DNA from: Wurfbainia villosa
Lineage: Eukaryota > Streptophyta > Magnoliopsida > Zingiberales > Zingiberaceae
DNA length: 64,000 bases
Reading direction: 5' to 3'
Assembly: GCA_025175895.1 (NCBI GenBank)
Contig: CM046001.1
Location: 49,599,719 to 49,663,718, forward strand
The translations under genes and the position numbers were made by a program. Under the pieces are notes generated by a model that saw only the letters and a program-made list of their open reading frames with translations, did no database searches and was not told the origin of the DNA. Below, one piece after another: positions 1 through 10,356 of this stretch (positions are counted from its first letter, which is position 1; each line of letters opens with the position of its first letter).

Positions 1-495
1 GAAAAGAAAAATCAAGCTTTAAGGTTTAAGCTTGATAAATTAGAAAAGACCCTTAAGAAGATGGAAAACATGGTTTTAGGATCTAATGGGCAAACCTTAG
101 CTGTTAAGAGGCAAGAATTACCCAAGAATAGGAAAGGTTTGAGTCACAAACTTAAGTCGAAGGTAGATAAGCCTACCTACCATAATATTCCATTTGACTA
201 TGGAACTAAACCTAGGTCTAGGAGTGTCAAGGTCACAAGGGAGGCTATCCCTAGAGTTTATCATGATAGGACTCAAGTGACTAAGGCTTCGAAGAAGCCT
301 AGGAAAGTCACTAGCAAGGTTATAAAGGAAGCTATTCCTAAGGTTAACCTTGATAAGACCACAATGACTAAGGTTTCTAAGCCTAGAAGGGTCATTAGAA
401 AGGTACTAAGAGAGGTTATCCCTAATGAGTACCTAGTAAACCCAAAGAGCTCTAATAGGAATTGAGTGCCTAGGAGCGTGATTCCCTCACGCTAG
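1..495 (+). pseudogene. Element A: 3' end of a Sirevirus-type gag, nonsense mutation near its end
   Basis: The window opens inside a gag frame that continues from the left; frame 1 is open from base 1. It encodes a short coiled coil (KLDKLEKTLKKMEN) and then a long basic tail with repeated KVTREAIP and KVLREVIP-like blocks, matching the C-terminal thirds of gag in copies B and C. A TGA at 463-465 replaces the Trp codon of the SNRYWVPKS motif seen in B, so the last ten codons are cut off. No protease, integrase, RT or RNase H follows. Copy A therefore belongs to the same gag-only family as B and C. Its 5' LTR and gag N-terminus are outside the window. Confidence 0.8.
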
Positions 496-2293
496 ATAGG
501 TTTAGGGTGTGTTGACCCAAAATGGAAAGGTAGTTAACCTAACCATAGTGGGGTTGACACTTTAGTGCATTTTCAAGGTTGTGATACCTTGGAAATGAGT
601 TTAGAAGTTAATCCTAAAGGAATTTAGGATGTGCCAATTAGAATAATGGAATTTGAAAAATTAATCATATTTGGCACAATAGGATAGAAGTCAAGAGTGT
701 GCCAAGTTTGGGTTTTTGGCACACTTAGAGGAGTTGAGTATTATGGCAAAATGGTATAATCCTAAAAAAAATAACAATTAAGTTTAAAACATTGGTATTT
801 TTATACCTTGATATCATATATTTGTCATGTTTTATTTGCCATAAACCATGTCATGACATCATGCTCATATTATTATTTTATAATGTTATAATAACACTTA
901 GGTTGTTTTATGTCATATTTGTACTTAGGATTATTTTTATGCCATGACATCATGAATCATGAGCAAATGCGTTAAATTATGCAAATCATATATGTCATGA
1001 TCATATTCATGTATTAAAATTGAATTAAGGACAAATGACATTGTTTGATATCCTATATAAAGGAATCAAATAGATATGCCTAGATATAATGCATGAACCA
1101 TTAAATTAGGGAAGAGCAAACCCACATCTCACTAAAACTATAAGGATGACATGTGTGTATATTGATACATCTTAGACACATATGAGATGTTAGGAAAATG
1201 AATTATGTTCAAGGTGCATAAATGTTGCATCTAGATGAACTCAAACTCATAATATAACATGGATGAATCATGAGGAAAGCTAACGTACAAGTCATGTACA
1301 TCTAGCCCATAGACCATAGTTCAAAATAAGGTTTTGAAAATATTTTGAAATCATTTTGAAAAACCTTAGTGAAGTCTATCTTTTAATAGCAATCACCATT
1401 GATAATATTGACAAAAAGTTAGATAAAACATTAAAAAGTTTTAATGGTTTTGAACTTTATATCAATCTTGTAAATTAAAATATATTTTATTATAAAACTA
1501 TTTTTCACCTATTATATTTCATGTAAATAATGTACGTATGAAGTTTCATGATTTTTCAAATTACATATACTTATGATTTTTCAAAACTCTATTATGAAGT
1601 CTGATTTCTGCATTTGCAGAAACCAGTCGGAGCAGTCGACTGGTGGTGAGGCAGTCGACTAGTTACTGGCCTAGTCGACTGTTGGTGTTGATTTTAGCTG
1701 AACAAGGTTTATTTAGCCATTTATCAACAATTTTAGGCTACTGTAACGTCTCCTAACCCTTGGATATACTTCGGAAAGCATGGAAAGGGTGAAATAATCA
1801 TTGAAAATAATTAAGAGAGTTATTTAAGGTAGAGTATGGGATTTTAAGGGAGGTTAAAGTTCCAAGTTTGAACTTTTACCCTTATTTTCGATTGTTTTAG
1901 TTTCCTATAGGCTTAAGAAATCTCCAAGGACATTGTTGGTGCAATGGTTAAGGGGGAGCAAGCCTTTAGAAGGAGTGTTGTCCATCATGGGATGATGGAT
2001 GGATTTTTCTTTCAAAGGGGGAGAATGAGGGATTGTCTCTCATTTAGTGATATGAGACTTATCACTATGAAGAGTAAAGGCATCCTAGATGATTTTGGAC
2101 CAAGGGGGAGGATGTAGGATCTCATTGGGAGATGAAACATTGAAAACCTTGGTAGTCTTTTTTATGTATGCTAAAGGAGGAGAAGTAAAGGTTTAAGGTA
2201 GGAAAACCTTCATTATGCTTTGGCATAAGAAGAGTTAAGTTGGACTTATTGGTTAGCCTAATTTAATGTATTGTCAAATACAAAAAGGGGAAG
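496..2293 (+). mobile_element. Element A: conserved noncoding module between gag and 3' LTR
   Basis: 1.8 kb without coding capacity, but with blocks shared in order with B (10357-11919) and C (26217-27974). They are: a 10-bp perfect hairpin AGTGTGCCAA / TTGGCACACT at 696-725; the palindrome TGTCATGACA at 849-858 with a near copy about 90 bp on; a block near 1362-1400 holding AAGTCTATCTTTTAATAGC; and a block near 1920-1970 with a copy of the LTR start (TGTTGGTGCAAT, 1934-1945) just before a polypurine tract (1950-1958). More AAGGGGGAG-like tracts follow at about 2014, 2102 and 2284. Arrays of several polypurine tracts are a known Sirevirus trait. Confidence 0.7.
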
Positions 2294-2463
2294 ATAGTTG
2301 GTGCAAACGACCCATGTCACGATTGACCAGACTCGAGTTTAACTCGAGTAGGATTTTGATGTTTGACAATGGGTTAACCATTGTTTGACAATATGGGTTT
2401 AACCATATAATAAGGATGTTTAGGATATTTAAAGTTATATAGGGGAGATTATTTGAGGGAGAT
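2294..2463 (+). mobile_element. Element A: start of 3' LTR (fragment)
   Basis: Begins AGTTGGTGCAAACGACC directly after a polypurine tract (AAAAAGGGGAAGAT), the position where an LTR should start; the canonical TGTTGG has become AGTTGG. Only about 170 bp remain before another LTR starts at 2464. The tail of an LTR of this type reappears at 15071-15350, but the two pieces together lack about 1 kb of a normal LTR, so a deletion or recombination is involved. Confidence 0.5.
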
Positions 2464-5400
2464 TGTTGGAGCAATCAAACTTCAGGTCAAGATTGACCAG
2501 ACTCGAGTGAAACTCGAAGGGAAGTCCAAGTTTGGATACTTTGCATGAAAAGTCCAAAAATGATCTTAGCATGGAAGTCCAAGAATAGTCTTGGTATGAA
2601 AAGTCCAAGTTTGAATTCTTGGTCACGAAAGTCCAAGTATATAGTCTTGGCGGTGAAAGTCCAAGCATTAAGGCTTGGCAATCGAAAAGTCCAAGGGTGT
2701 AGTCTTGGCAGAATAAATCCAAGCATGTGGTCTTGGCGACATAAGTCCAAGTGGATCTTGGTAAGGAAGTCTAAGGATGAGGTTTTAGCAACGTAAAGTC
2801 CAAGTATGTAGTCTTGACGATATAAGTCGAAACGAACTTTGGCAAAGGATGTTGGTGCAATCGGCCCAGGACTCGAGTTTGACTCGAACCGTATTTTGAT
2901 GTTAGATAAAACGTATGACATGGGATTGTCATGGGAAGTCCAACATGGGTTGGCCACGTAAATCGAAGTGTGTAGCCTTGGTGGTGAAAAGTTCAAGCAT
3001 GGGGCTTGGTGTTGGGAAAATCCAAGCATAGGGCTTGGTGTTGGAAAGTCCAACATGGGTTGGCCACGCATATCCAAGTGTGTAGCCTTGGCAGTGAAAG
3101 TCCAAGCATGGGGCTTGGCATGGAAAATCCAAGCATGAGGCTTGGTGTGGGAAGTCTTGAGGACTTGGCAAGTTCACTAGGCTCGGGGTCCTTGAGTCGA
3201 TGAAGGATGACATTGCGAAGTTGTGCGCTTGGTGAATCCGAGGGACCGCCGGACGGGGAGCGAATGGAGTGAGGCCCGAAGCATGCCGAGGCGAGAGGCG
3301 AAGGATGGCATTGCAAGTCGCGGCGCTTGGTGCGTCCAGAGCGTGGTAGGGAAGAGAGCTTCGGTGGGGAACTCCATGAGAGGATGAGGTGGACTTAGTC
3401 AAGTGGCTATGACCGAGTGTCGGATGCTCAAACGTGGTGTTTGAGGGTTTACTCGACGGTTGGATGCTCAAACAACTTGGTGTTTGAGGTTTTATATGAC
3501 ATTAGTCGACTGGTATAGGTACCGATCATTGCCTCGTCGATTGGACTCGGCCGTTATTCGGCACAAAGTTACGGCCTAACGATCGTCGAGGAGGCGGTCA
3601 TTGCAACGCCGTCATCGATCGAATGATGAAGATCGATCGTGATCGAGGCGGTCGGCCACGAAAATGTTTTCGGTCGAGTGATCGCGTCGAGCACTCAATG
3701 ATAGGGTTACGATCGGTGATGGGTAGGATCGATCGGTGATGGTTATCCGTTAGGTTTTGTCAGCGTGGATTGATCGTTGTGAGACAACGCTCTCAATGTG
3801 ATCATTGATCGGCGTAAAATCTGTAAAATACCGGAAAAAATAAATAAATAAATAAATATATGTTAATAATAAAATAATGTTGGATAATTAGGAGAATACC
3901 CTATGGAATTTTTCAAAAAATTTTAGGAATTTTTCGGGACTCAAATGGAGATTTCTAAGACCCTCTTTGTTTAGAAGCAGTTAAAGGACTTAACGGGTCT
4001 AAAATTCGATCTGTTTATCTGCTAACCCGACCCGTTAACCCGTTACTTTAATTCCTCACCGTTTTCTCTCCCGAGCAGCAGTTTTCTTTATTTCCTTCTC
4101 GCGAACGGACTTCTTCATGCGACCTCCTCCTCTCCCACGCGATCTGCTTCCTCGCGATTCCACTACCCTCGCGTCCCCTTTCTCACCGCAGCCGATCCCT
4201 TGTTCCCGTCGGTCTTTCTCCTCGAGGAAAATGACGGTGGCCGATCGACGGTGGTCATGCGCATAAGCCGACGGCGAGCGCGTGCGGCTGGAAGGTTGCG
4301 TCAGCGACGGCGGCACTTTGTTCCGAACTAGGGTTGGAGTCTGCATCGGCGGCGTCGAAAGAGGGCAGGAGTCTACGTCGGCGACGCTGCGAATCGAGAG
4401 TTGTTCTTCCCGACCGAAGCCGGAGCAAGCGTAGGAACCGGTGGTGCTTGGGCAGCGACAAGGTTGTCGGCAGACAGAGTAAATTTTGGGTAGCCAACAG
4501 AACCGCCGGGAAAAAAAAGGGGGATTTCGCTTGCGATTATCGCAGTAACAAGGTAAGGGGCCGACCTCCTTGATTCTAGACGAGATCGATACCAAGCTGT
4601 GGCCTTTCCATTCTGAGCTTCATTGGTCGATGTGGGCAGGGATTCGGAGCCGGTGGTGCCGGAGAACAGGACTGCCGAATTCTAGGAGTTGGCTGCCGAA
4701 TTTGGAGGATTACTCGGCCGATGAAATTCCAACTATCGGTAAGCCTAGTTTCTCCTTAGGTTACTGTGATATTCTGTTCTTGGCTGACACCATTGCGAAA
4801 TTTGGGAGCAGGGGCCTCTATCGGCAGATTGAGGTTTGGAGGGTTTGTTCTGCCGGTGAAGACTCCTATCGTGGTGAGCACGATCCCCTTCTTTTACTCT
4901 TGTTGTCTGTTCTATCAATTCAGTGCAGATTGTTGGATTTCTGTTCTTAATATTGATTTAGTGCTGTGTGATTGTTTACGGTTGTGAATCGAGCTGTAAT
5001 TGTGTTCTGTTGGCTGTGAGAAGGGGTTGTTTTTGTAGAAATAAGTGTTGAAGTGGCTGTGGATAGAGTATGGGTTCGAATGGGAGGCTGCCGTGTGATT
5101 ATGGGTGGCTGTCGTGTGTCTCGTGGGACTGCGAGTTGGAATTTTGGTGGAGTGTAAATGTAAATGGCGTGTGAGCTGTGATAGGATTGGTATTGGTTGT
5201 TTCGGGTGTTGATTATGTTCGGTTATTACTAGTTTGATGTCTGATATATTTTGATTTGGAGATCTTAGTGTATTGGATTATGTTGGTTATACTCTGTTAG
5301 GGAGTTGTGATGGGTGAAGTAAGTGTGGTTAGATCTATTCACCGTAATTGATCTTGAGGATGTCGGTGATTTATTATGAGTTGGTTATTGTGAATCGGTT

Positions 5401-5999
5401 GGATATGATCAGTGTGGTTAAAATGTATTCGGGAAAAGAATGAGAATATAAAACGATTTAGTAGTTTGTACGTACAATTATCGGAGACTTGTACTTAACC
5501 ATAATTTGTTATGATTGTGCAGGTTTGGGATACGAAGCGTGTTCACAGCTGTGAGGACTATTTCGAGCTTCGTATCAGGTGGGTAATTTCCTACCTGGTC
5601 CGGGTAGATGTATTGCATTCAGATTTAGTCATTGATATGAGCATGTTAGGTGTTCATATTACCTTGACCCTGCTATTATTATCGTATGCTTGATCTTTTA
5701 CCGTTGGCTATTAACTCCATTGTTGATATCATGTTTATTTTATCATGATTAGGAGTTATACATATAGGTGATGTAAGTAACTTAGAATTTGTTTAAGTTA
5801 AGTGCAAATAGTAAAGTCCGGATGACAACCTGATTGTACATTGGGCAAAAAGGTCATCTGTAGGTAGATAATGTTTTGAACTACCTAGGGTTAATTCTAG
5901 GCATGTGATGTGACCACGACCATATATTGTGTAAATGGTGAGTGAATGGTACTTAGTGTGTCGTTACGGACTAGGTCCTAGCTTGATAATCGGTTCGAG

Positions 6000-6300
6000 T
6001 CGATTTACTCGGATAGAGAGTCGTCGATCGATCAGTCGACTCTCTATTGGAGAGAGTCGCGTCGATGAGTACGACTCTCTACAGGGTATAGAGTCTGCCG
6101 ATTAGTCAAATACGACTCTCTACAGGATAGAGAGTGAGTCGATCAGTTGAGTACGACTCTCTAATGGATAGAGTTATGATTAGTTGAGTCACGACTCTCT
6201 ACGGGATAGAGTCCGTCGATCTGTTGTGTCACGACTTTCTACGGGATAGAGTGTATTGATTAGATGGGTACGACTCTTTCTTTGAGCAGAGTCCGTGGTA
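6000..6300 (+). repeat. Minisatellite of about 40-45 bp inside the solo LTR
   Basis: Six to seven imperfect units carry GAGTACGACTCTCTA followed by GGATAGAGT and a GTCGATC spacer. Within each unit ACTCTCTA and TAGAGAGT-like halves face each other, so a single strand could form a hairpin per unit. A few related motifs continue to about 6400. Confidence 0.7.
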
Positions 6301-7269
6301 GATGGTCGTGTGTGACAAAGATACATGTCATTTCATGCATTCTCGACGTAGTCTCCCTTGGGGTTGAGAGAGTCGTATCATCGTCTTGCCTCTGAGCACT
6401 CCGAGGAGTAATCGGGTGTGAGCGAGAGCATTTGTTGCCGCACTCTACCACTATAGGCGGTGATAGTTGGAGTTGCGTGCGATTGTCTCGAGTCGTGGTA
6501 CTCGACCACTCATTAGTAGTGTTAGTCGAAGTGGCGCGAGGACCGTTAATTGTAGCGAGCTCTTCACGTATACGCTACTTGATCATCATACCCACTCGCC
6601 ACTCTAGCGATGGTTGGTGTGAGTTAGACGATTGTCTATCGGCCACCTACCATACGAGTCGTAGTAGCAGTAGGGGTGGCGAGCATGACGTCAGCATTGC
6701 ATTCACGCGTATCTTATGGCGCTGCGATATTACCATATATATATACATATATCGTATATATATATATATGGATGGTTGAGATTAATATATATATGGATCT
6801 GACCATATATATACGATTATTGTGATGTTGCATTTATTTGTACTATGCTTCTTTGCATTTGGTGGACATCGTATTCATGCATGTCTCTTGCATTTGTTAT
6901 CTGATTGTGTCGGATATTGGTATGTTAGACATACCACTAGATACCTTGACGTAGCTAGAATATGTTTTGAGTTGATCTACTCTTCCGCTATATATATATA
7001 TATTAGATATATGTTCGAGTTGGATCGAGTAGCGTGCGGACTCGGTATGTCCGCATTTTTATTGTTATTCATTCAGATTAGGCGGTATATGTTTGTATTT
7101 ATATACTATCGATATACTGTTGTACTCAGAGTATGTCGTTGAAATACATGTGATATTACATATATCTGAGTTTTAAATTGAGCGTTTGGACGAAATCAGA
7201 AAAATTCGTTCGACGAATCACGAAGCAAACGCGTCACGTCTCGGAAGAAGGTGTCGAGACGCAGAGGCG

Positions 7270-7431
7270 GCACGATCTGAGCAGCTTGATCGGAAGGCGA
7301 TCGCATTCCGATCGCGATCGAGCAATAGCGATCGCGATCGCGATCGGACGCCGATCATTGCGCGATCGGGAAAGCGATCGCGTTACGATCGGGAAGGCGA
7401 TCGTACGATCATGGAATTTCTGATTTTCTAA

Positions 7432-7482
<51 letters not shown>
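7270..7482. repeat. GATCG-rich tract followed by (TA)n microsatellite
   Basis: 7280-7410 is dense in CGATCG and GCGATCGC palindromes, and 7435-7482 is an almost pure TA run. Open frames here (Arg/Asp-rich) are by-products of the repeat. A second, shorter TATA-rich microsatellite lies at about 6733-6800. Confidence 0.75.
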
Positions 7483-7483
<1 letters not shown>

Positions 7484-8700
7484 CTGTAAAATTTAATTAA
7501 ATAAATTATTAATTAATTTATATATTAAATAAAAATTAAAAATTAAAATATATTTTTATTAAAATTCTAAATTCTAAATTTATAATTTAGGTACAATTAA
7601 ATTTTAAATTCTTTTTTAAAAATTAACTAAAATTTAAAAAAAAAAATCAAATAATTAATATTAATGTTTAAAAACATGATATCAAAATCAGATCGTTATA
7701 AAAATTCAGATATCGATAGATTTTAAACCTCGATATATATATACATGTTTTCTATTACCTGCTGAGTTTTACTCACCACCCATGGACTGGGTTTTCACGC
7801 GCTGTGCACAGTAAGACTTCGTGACAGCTTGGAGCATCACCGGCTGACATCGTCTCATCTCACCTCCGAGGCTCCCGTGTGTATTTGGGCTTTCCGTCCG
7901 TTGTGTATTGTATTTTGGAGTTTTCGTGATGTACATGTTGTATATTCGGATTTTTGTCGAAGTTTTGTATTGTTGTGATGTGTTAGTCATATCGGTATGC
8001 ATGTGTAGGATGTGTATTGTTGTGGTATCGTTTCCGCTGTGTGTAGCTGTTTTGATATATATATTCTGTTGTGGTTTGGTATATTTGTATATATTGTTGT
8101 CATTGTGGGTCTACGGGCCTTGTATTAACCCGAAATGTTGCCACGTACAGGGGAGGTGTCGTTCGTTTGATTTTCGGCTCGGCATGCTCTCGGGGCGTGA
8201 CAAAATCAGCCCGAGACAAGCATAAAAGGAGCTTAGGGGAGGATTTCAACAAGAGTTTTTGAGGAGATTTTGGAGAGGAATTACTGCTGCATTCCAGACC
8301 TTCAAGAGTCAAACCAAAGCAAGCAACAAGCAAAAGTGATCAAAGTCATTTGTGTAAAGATTTCATTTGTGTTCTTTGTATTTGCTTGTATTTTTATATT
8401 ACCGTTGTAATTGCTTGTACGAGGTTTCTCCACCTCCGACGTGTTGTCGAAAAGGAGTGTTGTTAGTGTCATGCGCATAACACGAGCTCGTTGAGCTCAC
8501 CAGTGGAGTAGGAACCCTAAGGTTCCGAACCAAGTATATCTTGTGTCGTGTGCTTGTATTCTTGTTGTATTTTCATTATTGTATATTCTGCTGCGCTAAC
8601 GAGAATTGTAGACAAGCGACACGCAACGAACGAACGAATTCCACTGTACACGTGATTTGGGTTATTCACCCCCCTCTAGCCGGCCACCGACGTTCCAACA

Positions 8701-8714
8701 AGTAGTATCAGAGC
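8701..8714 (+). other. Primer binding site of copy B (initiator tRNA-Met)
   Basis: AGTAGTATCAGAGC directly after the 5' LTR. It matches the plant TGGTATCAGAGC site for initiator tRNA-Met with one G to A change, at the same 2-nt spacing seen in copy K. Confidence 0.85.
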
Positions 8715-8757
8715 AAGGAGCTTGTCGAGGACTAACCGCAAACACAAGCACGACAAG

Positions 8758-10356
8758 ATGACCGGCTCCAACATACATCCACTGAAATTCGACGGAGACT
8801 TTTCTTGGTGGAAGAAAAGGATGGAGCTATACTCCGAAACTGATTTCGATATTATGTTAATCATGGAAAGCGATTTTGAAGTGCCTAGGGACGAAGAGGG
8901 AAAGCCGATTGAAAAATCTAAATGGACACAAGATCAACGGCAAGAATTCAAGACAATGGTTAAGATAACAAAAATGTTATTAGATTTAATACCTAATCAT
9001 ATCTTGTGCAAGCTAGGTGAATACCGAGATGCCAAAGATTTATGGGACAAATTAGTCAAATTCCATGAACATCCCGAACCGACTCAATTGGAGAAGGAGG
9101 CCGAGGAAGAATGTTCATTAACATCCGGATCCGAGGATGTTGAAGAATCACCATCTACATTCGACGATGTGGATGACTTGGTGGAAACCTCTACCTCTAG
9201 CATTGAGGGGGAGGAGAGGCCTTCCATCCTGGAACAAGATCAAGAAGAAGCTTCAACATCCGGTAGAAGTGAAGATCAAGAGGCTTCCACCTCCCTAGGT
9301 AACTCATGCATTATAATTAAAAATAAAAATCAAATAATATACTTTGAGTGTAGGGAGCAAGGACACTATAAAAGTAAGTGTCCCAAGAAGGCGAAGAAAG
9401 CTCAACTGGCACCAAAAGTGAAAGATGTCGGTGTCCCCACAATTAGAAGCAAGGAGCACATTGTGTGCTTCAAATGCAACCAAAGGGGACATTATAGAAG
9501 GCAATGCCCTAGGGGGAGGAAGAAGGGCCAAGAAGGGACATCTTATGTAGGGGGAGCTTCCAAAGCTAACCCTAAGGTAAATTTAATTAATGCACCTTCA
9601 ATTTCTAGGACTAAGAAGCATGCTAGAAATTACTTTAGTTCACTTTCTATTATCAATGAAAAACATGCTAGTAAGAATAAATATTTTTGTCTAGGTGCCA
9701 AGCATGTTGATTTACCTAAGGACAAACATAGACACCATAACTCTAGACCAATCCTACCTAAGGAGTCCATTAGGAGAATAGAAGAGAACTTAGGCATAAA
9801 CCCTAAAAAGGGTAGACACATGCCTAAGAAGAAAAACAATTCCCGAAAATCTAATGATAAATCAAAATTGGAAAGGTTAGAGGTGGAAAACCAAGCCTGG
9901 AGGTCAAGGCTTGAGAAACTTGAGAAGACCCTAGCAAGAATCACAAATTCAATTAAATGGTCAAATGTTCAAAATTTAAGGCCTAGGAAACAAGAAATGT
10001 CCAAGGGCAAGAAAGGTTTGAGTCACAAACCTATGTCCTACCATAATGTTTCATTCAATTATGGAACTATTTTTAGGTCTAGGAAAACCAAGGTTAATAG
10101 GGAAGTCATCTCTAAGACTAGCCATGATGTTTGTTTAGTGGTTAAGTACTCAAGAAAAACTAAAGTAACCACAAAGAAGGTCAAAGGGGGAGTTACCCCT
10201 AGGTTTGACTTAGGAAAGACTCAAATGACTAAGGTGTCAAAACCAAAAAGGGTCATTAGAAAGGTATCTAGGGAAGTTATCTCTAGCGAATACCTAGTTA
10301 ACCCAAAGAACTCCAATAGATATTGGGTTCCTAAGAGTGTGATCGATTCACGCTAG
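8758..10356 (+). CDS. gag polyprotein of copy B (532 aa), uninterrupted
   Basis: Structural capsid/nucleocapsid protein of a Ty1/copia Sirevirus-type element. The ATG at 8758 is chosen because the frame upstream has no ATG back to the primer binding site. Order: an N-terminal gag region (GDFSWWKKRMELY, then DLIPNHILCKLGEYRDAKDLW) resembling the DUF4219/UBN2 type; an acidic Ser/Glu stretch; two CCHC zinc knuckles; a coiled coil (LERLEVENQAWRSRLEKLEK); and a very basic tail ending YWVPKSVIDSR and stop. In knuckle 1 (at about 9340) the first Cys is Tyr (YFECREQGHYKSKC), while knuckle 2 (CFKCNQRGHYRRQC) is intact. The frame stops just after the WVPK spacer that normally leads into protease, and no pol follows. 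It is the only long intact transposon frame in the window. Confidence 0.85.
   Translation: MTGSNIHPLKFDGDFSWWKKRMELYSETDFDIMLIMESDFEVPRDEEGKPIEKSKWTQDQRQEFKTMVKITKMLLDLIPNHILCKLGEYRDAKDLWDKLVKFHEHPEPTQLEKEAEEECSLTSGSEDVEESPSTFDDVDDLVETSTSSIEGEERPSILEQDQEEASTSGRSEDQEASTSLGNSCIIIKNKNQIIYFECREQGHYKSKCPKKAKKAQLAPKVKDVGVPTIRSKEHIVCFKCNQRGHYRRQCPRGRKKGQEGTSYVGGASKANPKVNLINAPSISRTKKHARNYFSSLSIINEKHASKNKYFCLGAKHVDLPKDKHRHHNSRPILPKESIRRIEENLGINPKKGRHMPKKKNNSRKSNDKSKLERLEVENQAWRSRLEKLEKTLARITNSIKWSNVQNLRPRKQEMSKGKKGLSHKPMSYHNVSFNYGTIFRSRKTKVNREVISKTSHDVCLVVKYSRKTKVTTKKVKGGVTPRFDLGKTQMTKVSKPKRVIRKVSREVISSEYLVNPKNSNRYWVPKSVIDSR

Larger units (their letters stand above)
3822..8202 (+). mobile_element. Large solo LTR, Ty3/gypsy chromovirus (Tekay/Del-like), 4.4 kb
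   Basis: Starts TGTAAAATACCGG, ends CTCGGGGCGTGACA, and is flanked by AAATC on both sides (3817-3821 and 8203-8207). TG...CA ends plus a 5-bp TSD mark an LTR. The GGGGCGTGACA end and the leader-like stretch containing ACAGGGGAGG shortly before it resemble Tekay/Del-type chromovirus LTRs (from general knowledge; no alignment was run). There is no internal region or second LTR, so it is a solo LTR left by recombination. Contents: a GC-rich gene-like stretch (4050-4950) with CT-rich leader and splice-like GT/AG sites, a minisatellite (about 6000-6300), TA repeats and a GATCG-rich block. No protein in it can be recognised. Confidence 0.72.
2850..8700 (+). mobile_element. Copy B 5' LTR, split by a chromovirus-like solo LTR
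   Basis: LTR halves 2850-3821 and 8208-8700 join at AAATC to give about 1.46 kb. The first half has the hairpin minisatellite AAGTCCAAG...GGCTTGG (about 2940-3160). The second half has a TATA-like CATAAAAGG (8220-8228), the transcribed leader, and a pyrimidine-rich end before CCAACA. Where the 3' LTR has CAGTCGACTG-type palindromes, this copy often has GATCG-type sequence (3704-3740). Confidence 0.8.

Noticed and set aside
2435..3471. Overlapping open frames on both strands (up to 196 codons) around 2435-3471 and again at 11959-12555 and 30727-31182
   Set aside because: They run over the AAGTCCAAG...CTTGGC minisatellite of LTRs, have repeat-like composition, and recur in every LTR copy; they are by-products of the repeat.
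4056..4950. GC-rich open frames on both strands (179, 80, 79 and 126 codons)
   Set aside because: They lie inside the solo LTR, overlap each other on opposite strands, and match no family I know. High GC alone explains their length.
7178..7431. Two overlapping 81-codon frames rich in Arg, Asp and Ser
   Set aside because: Translation of the GATCG repeat tract.
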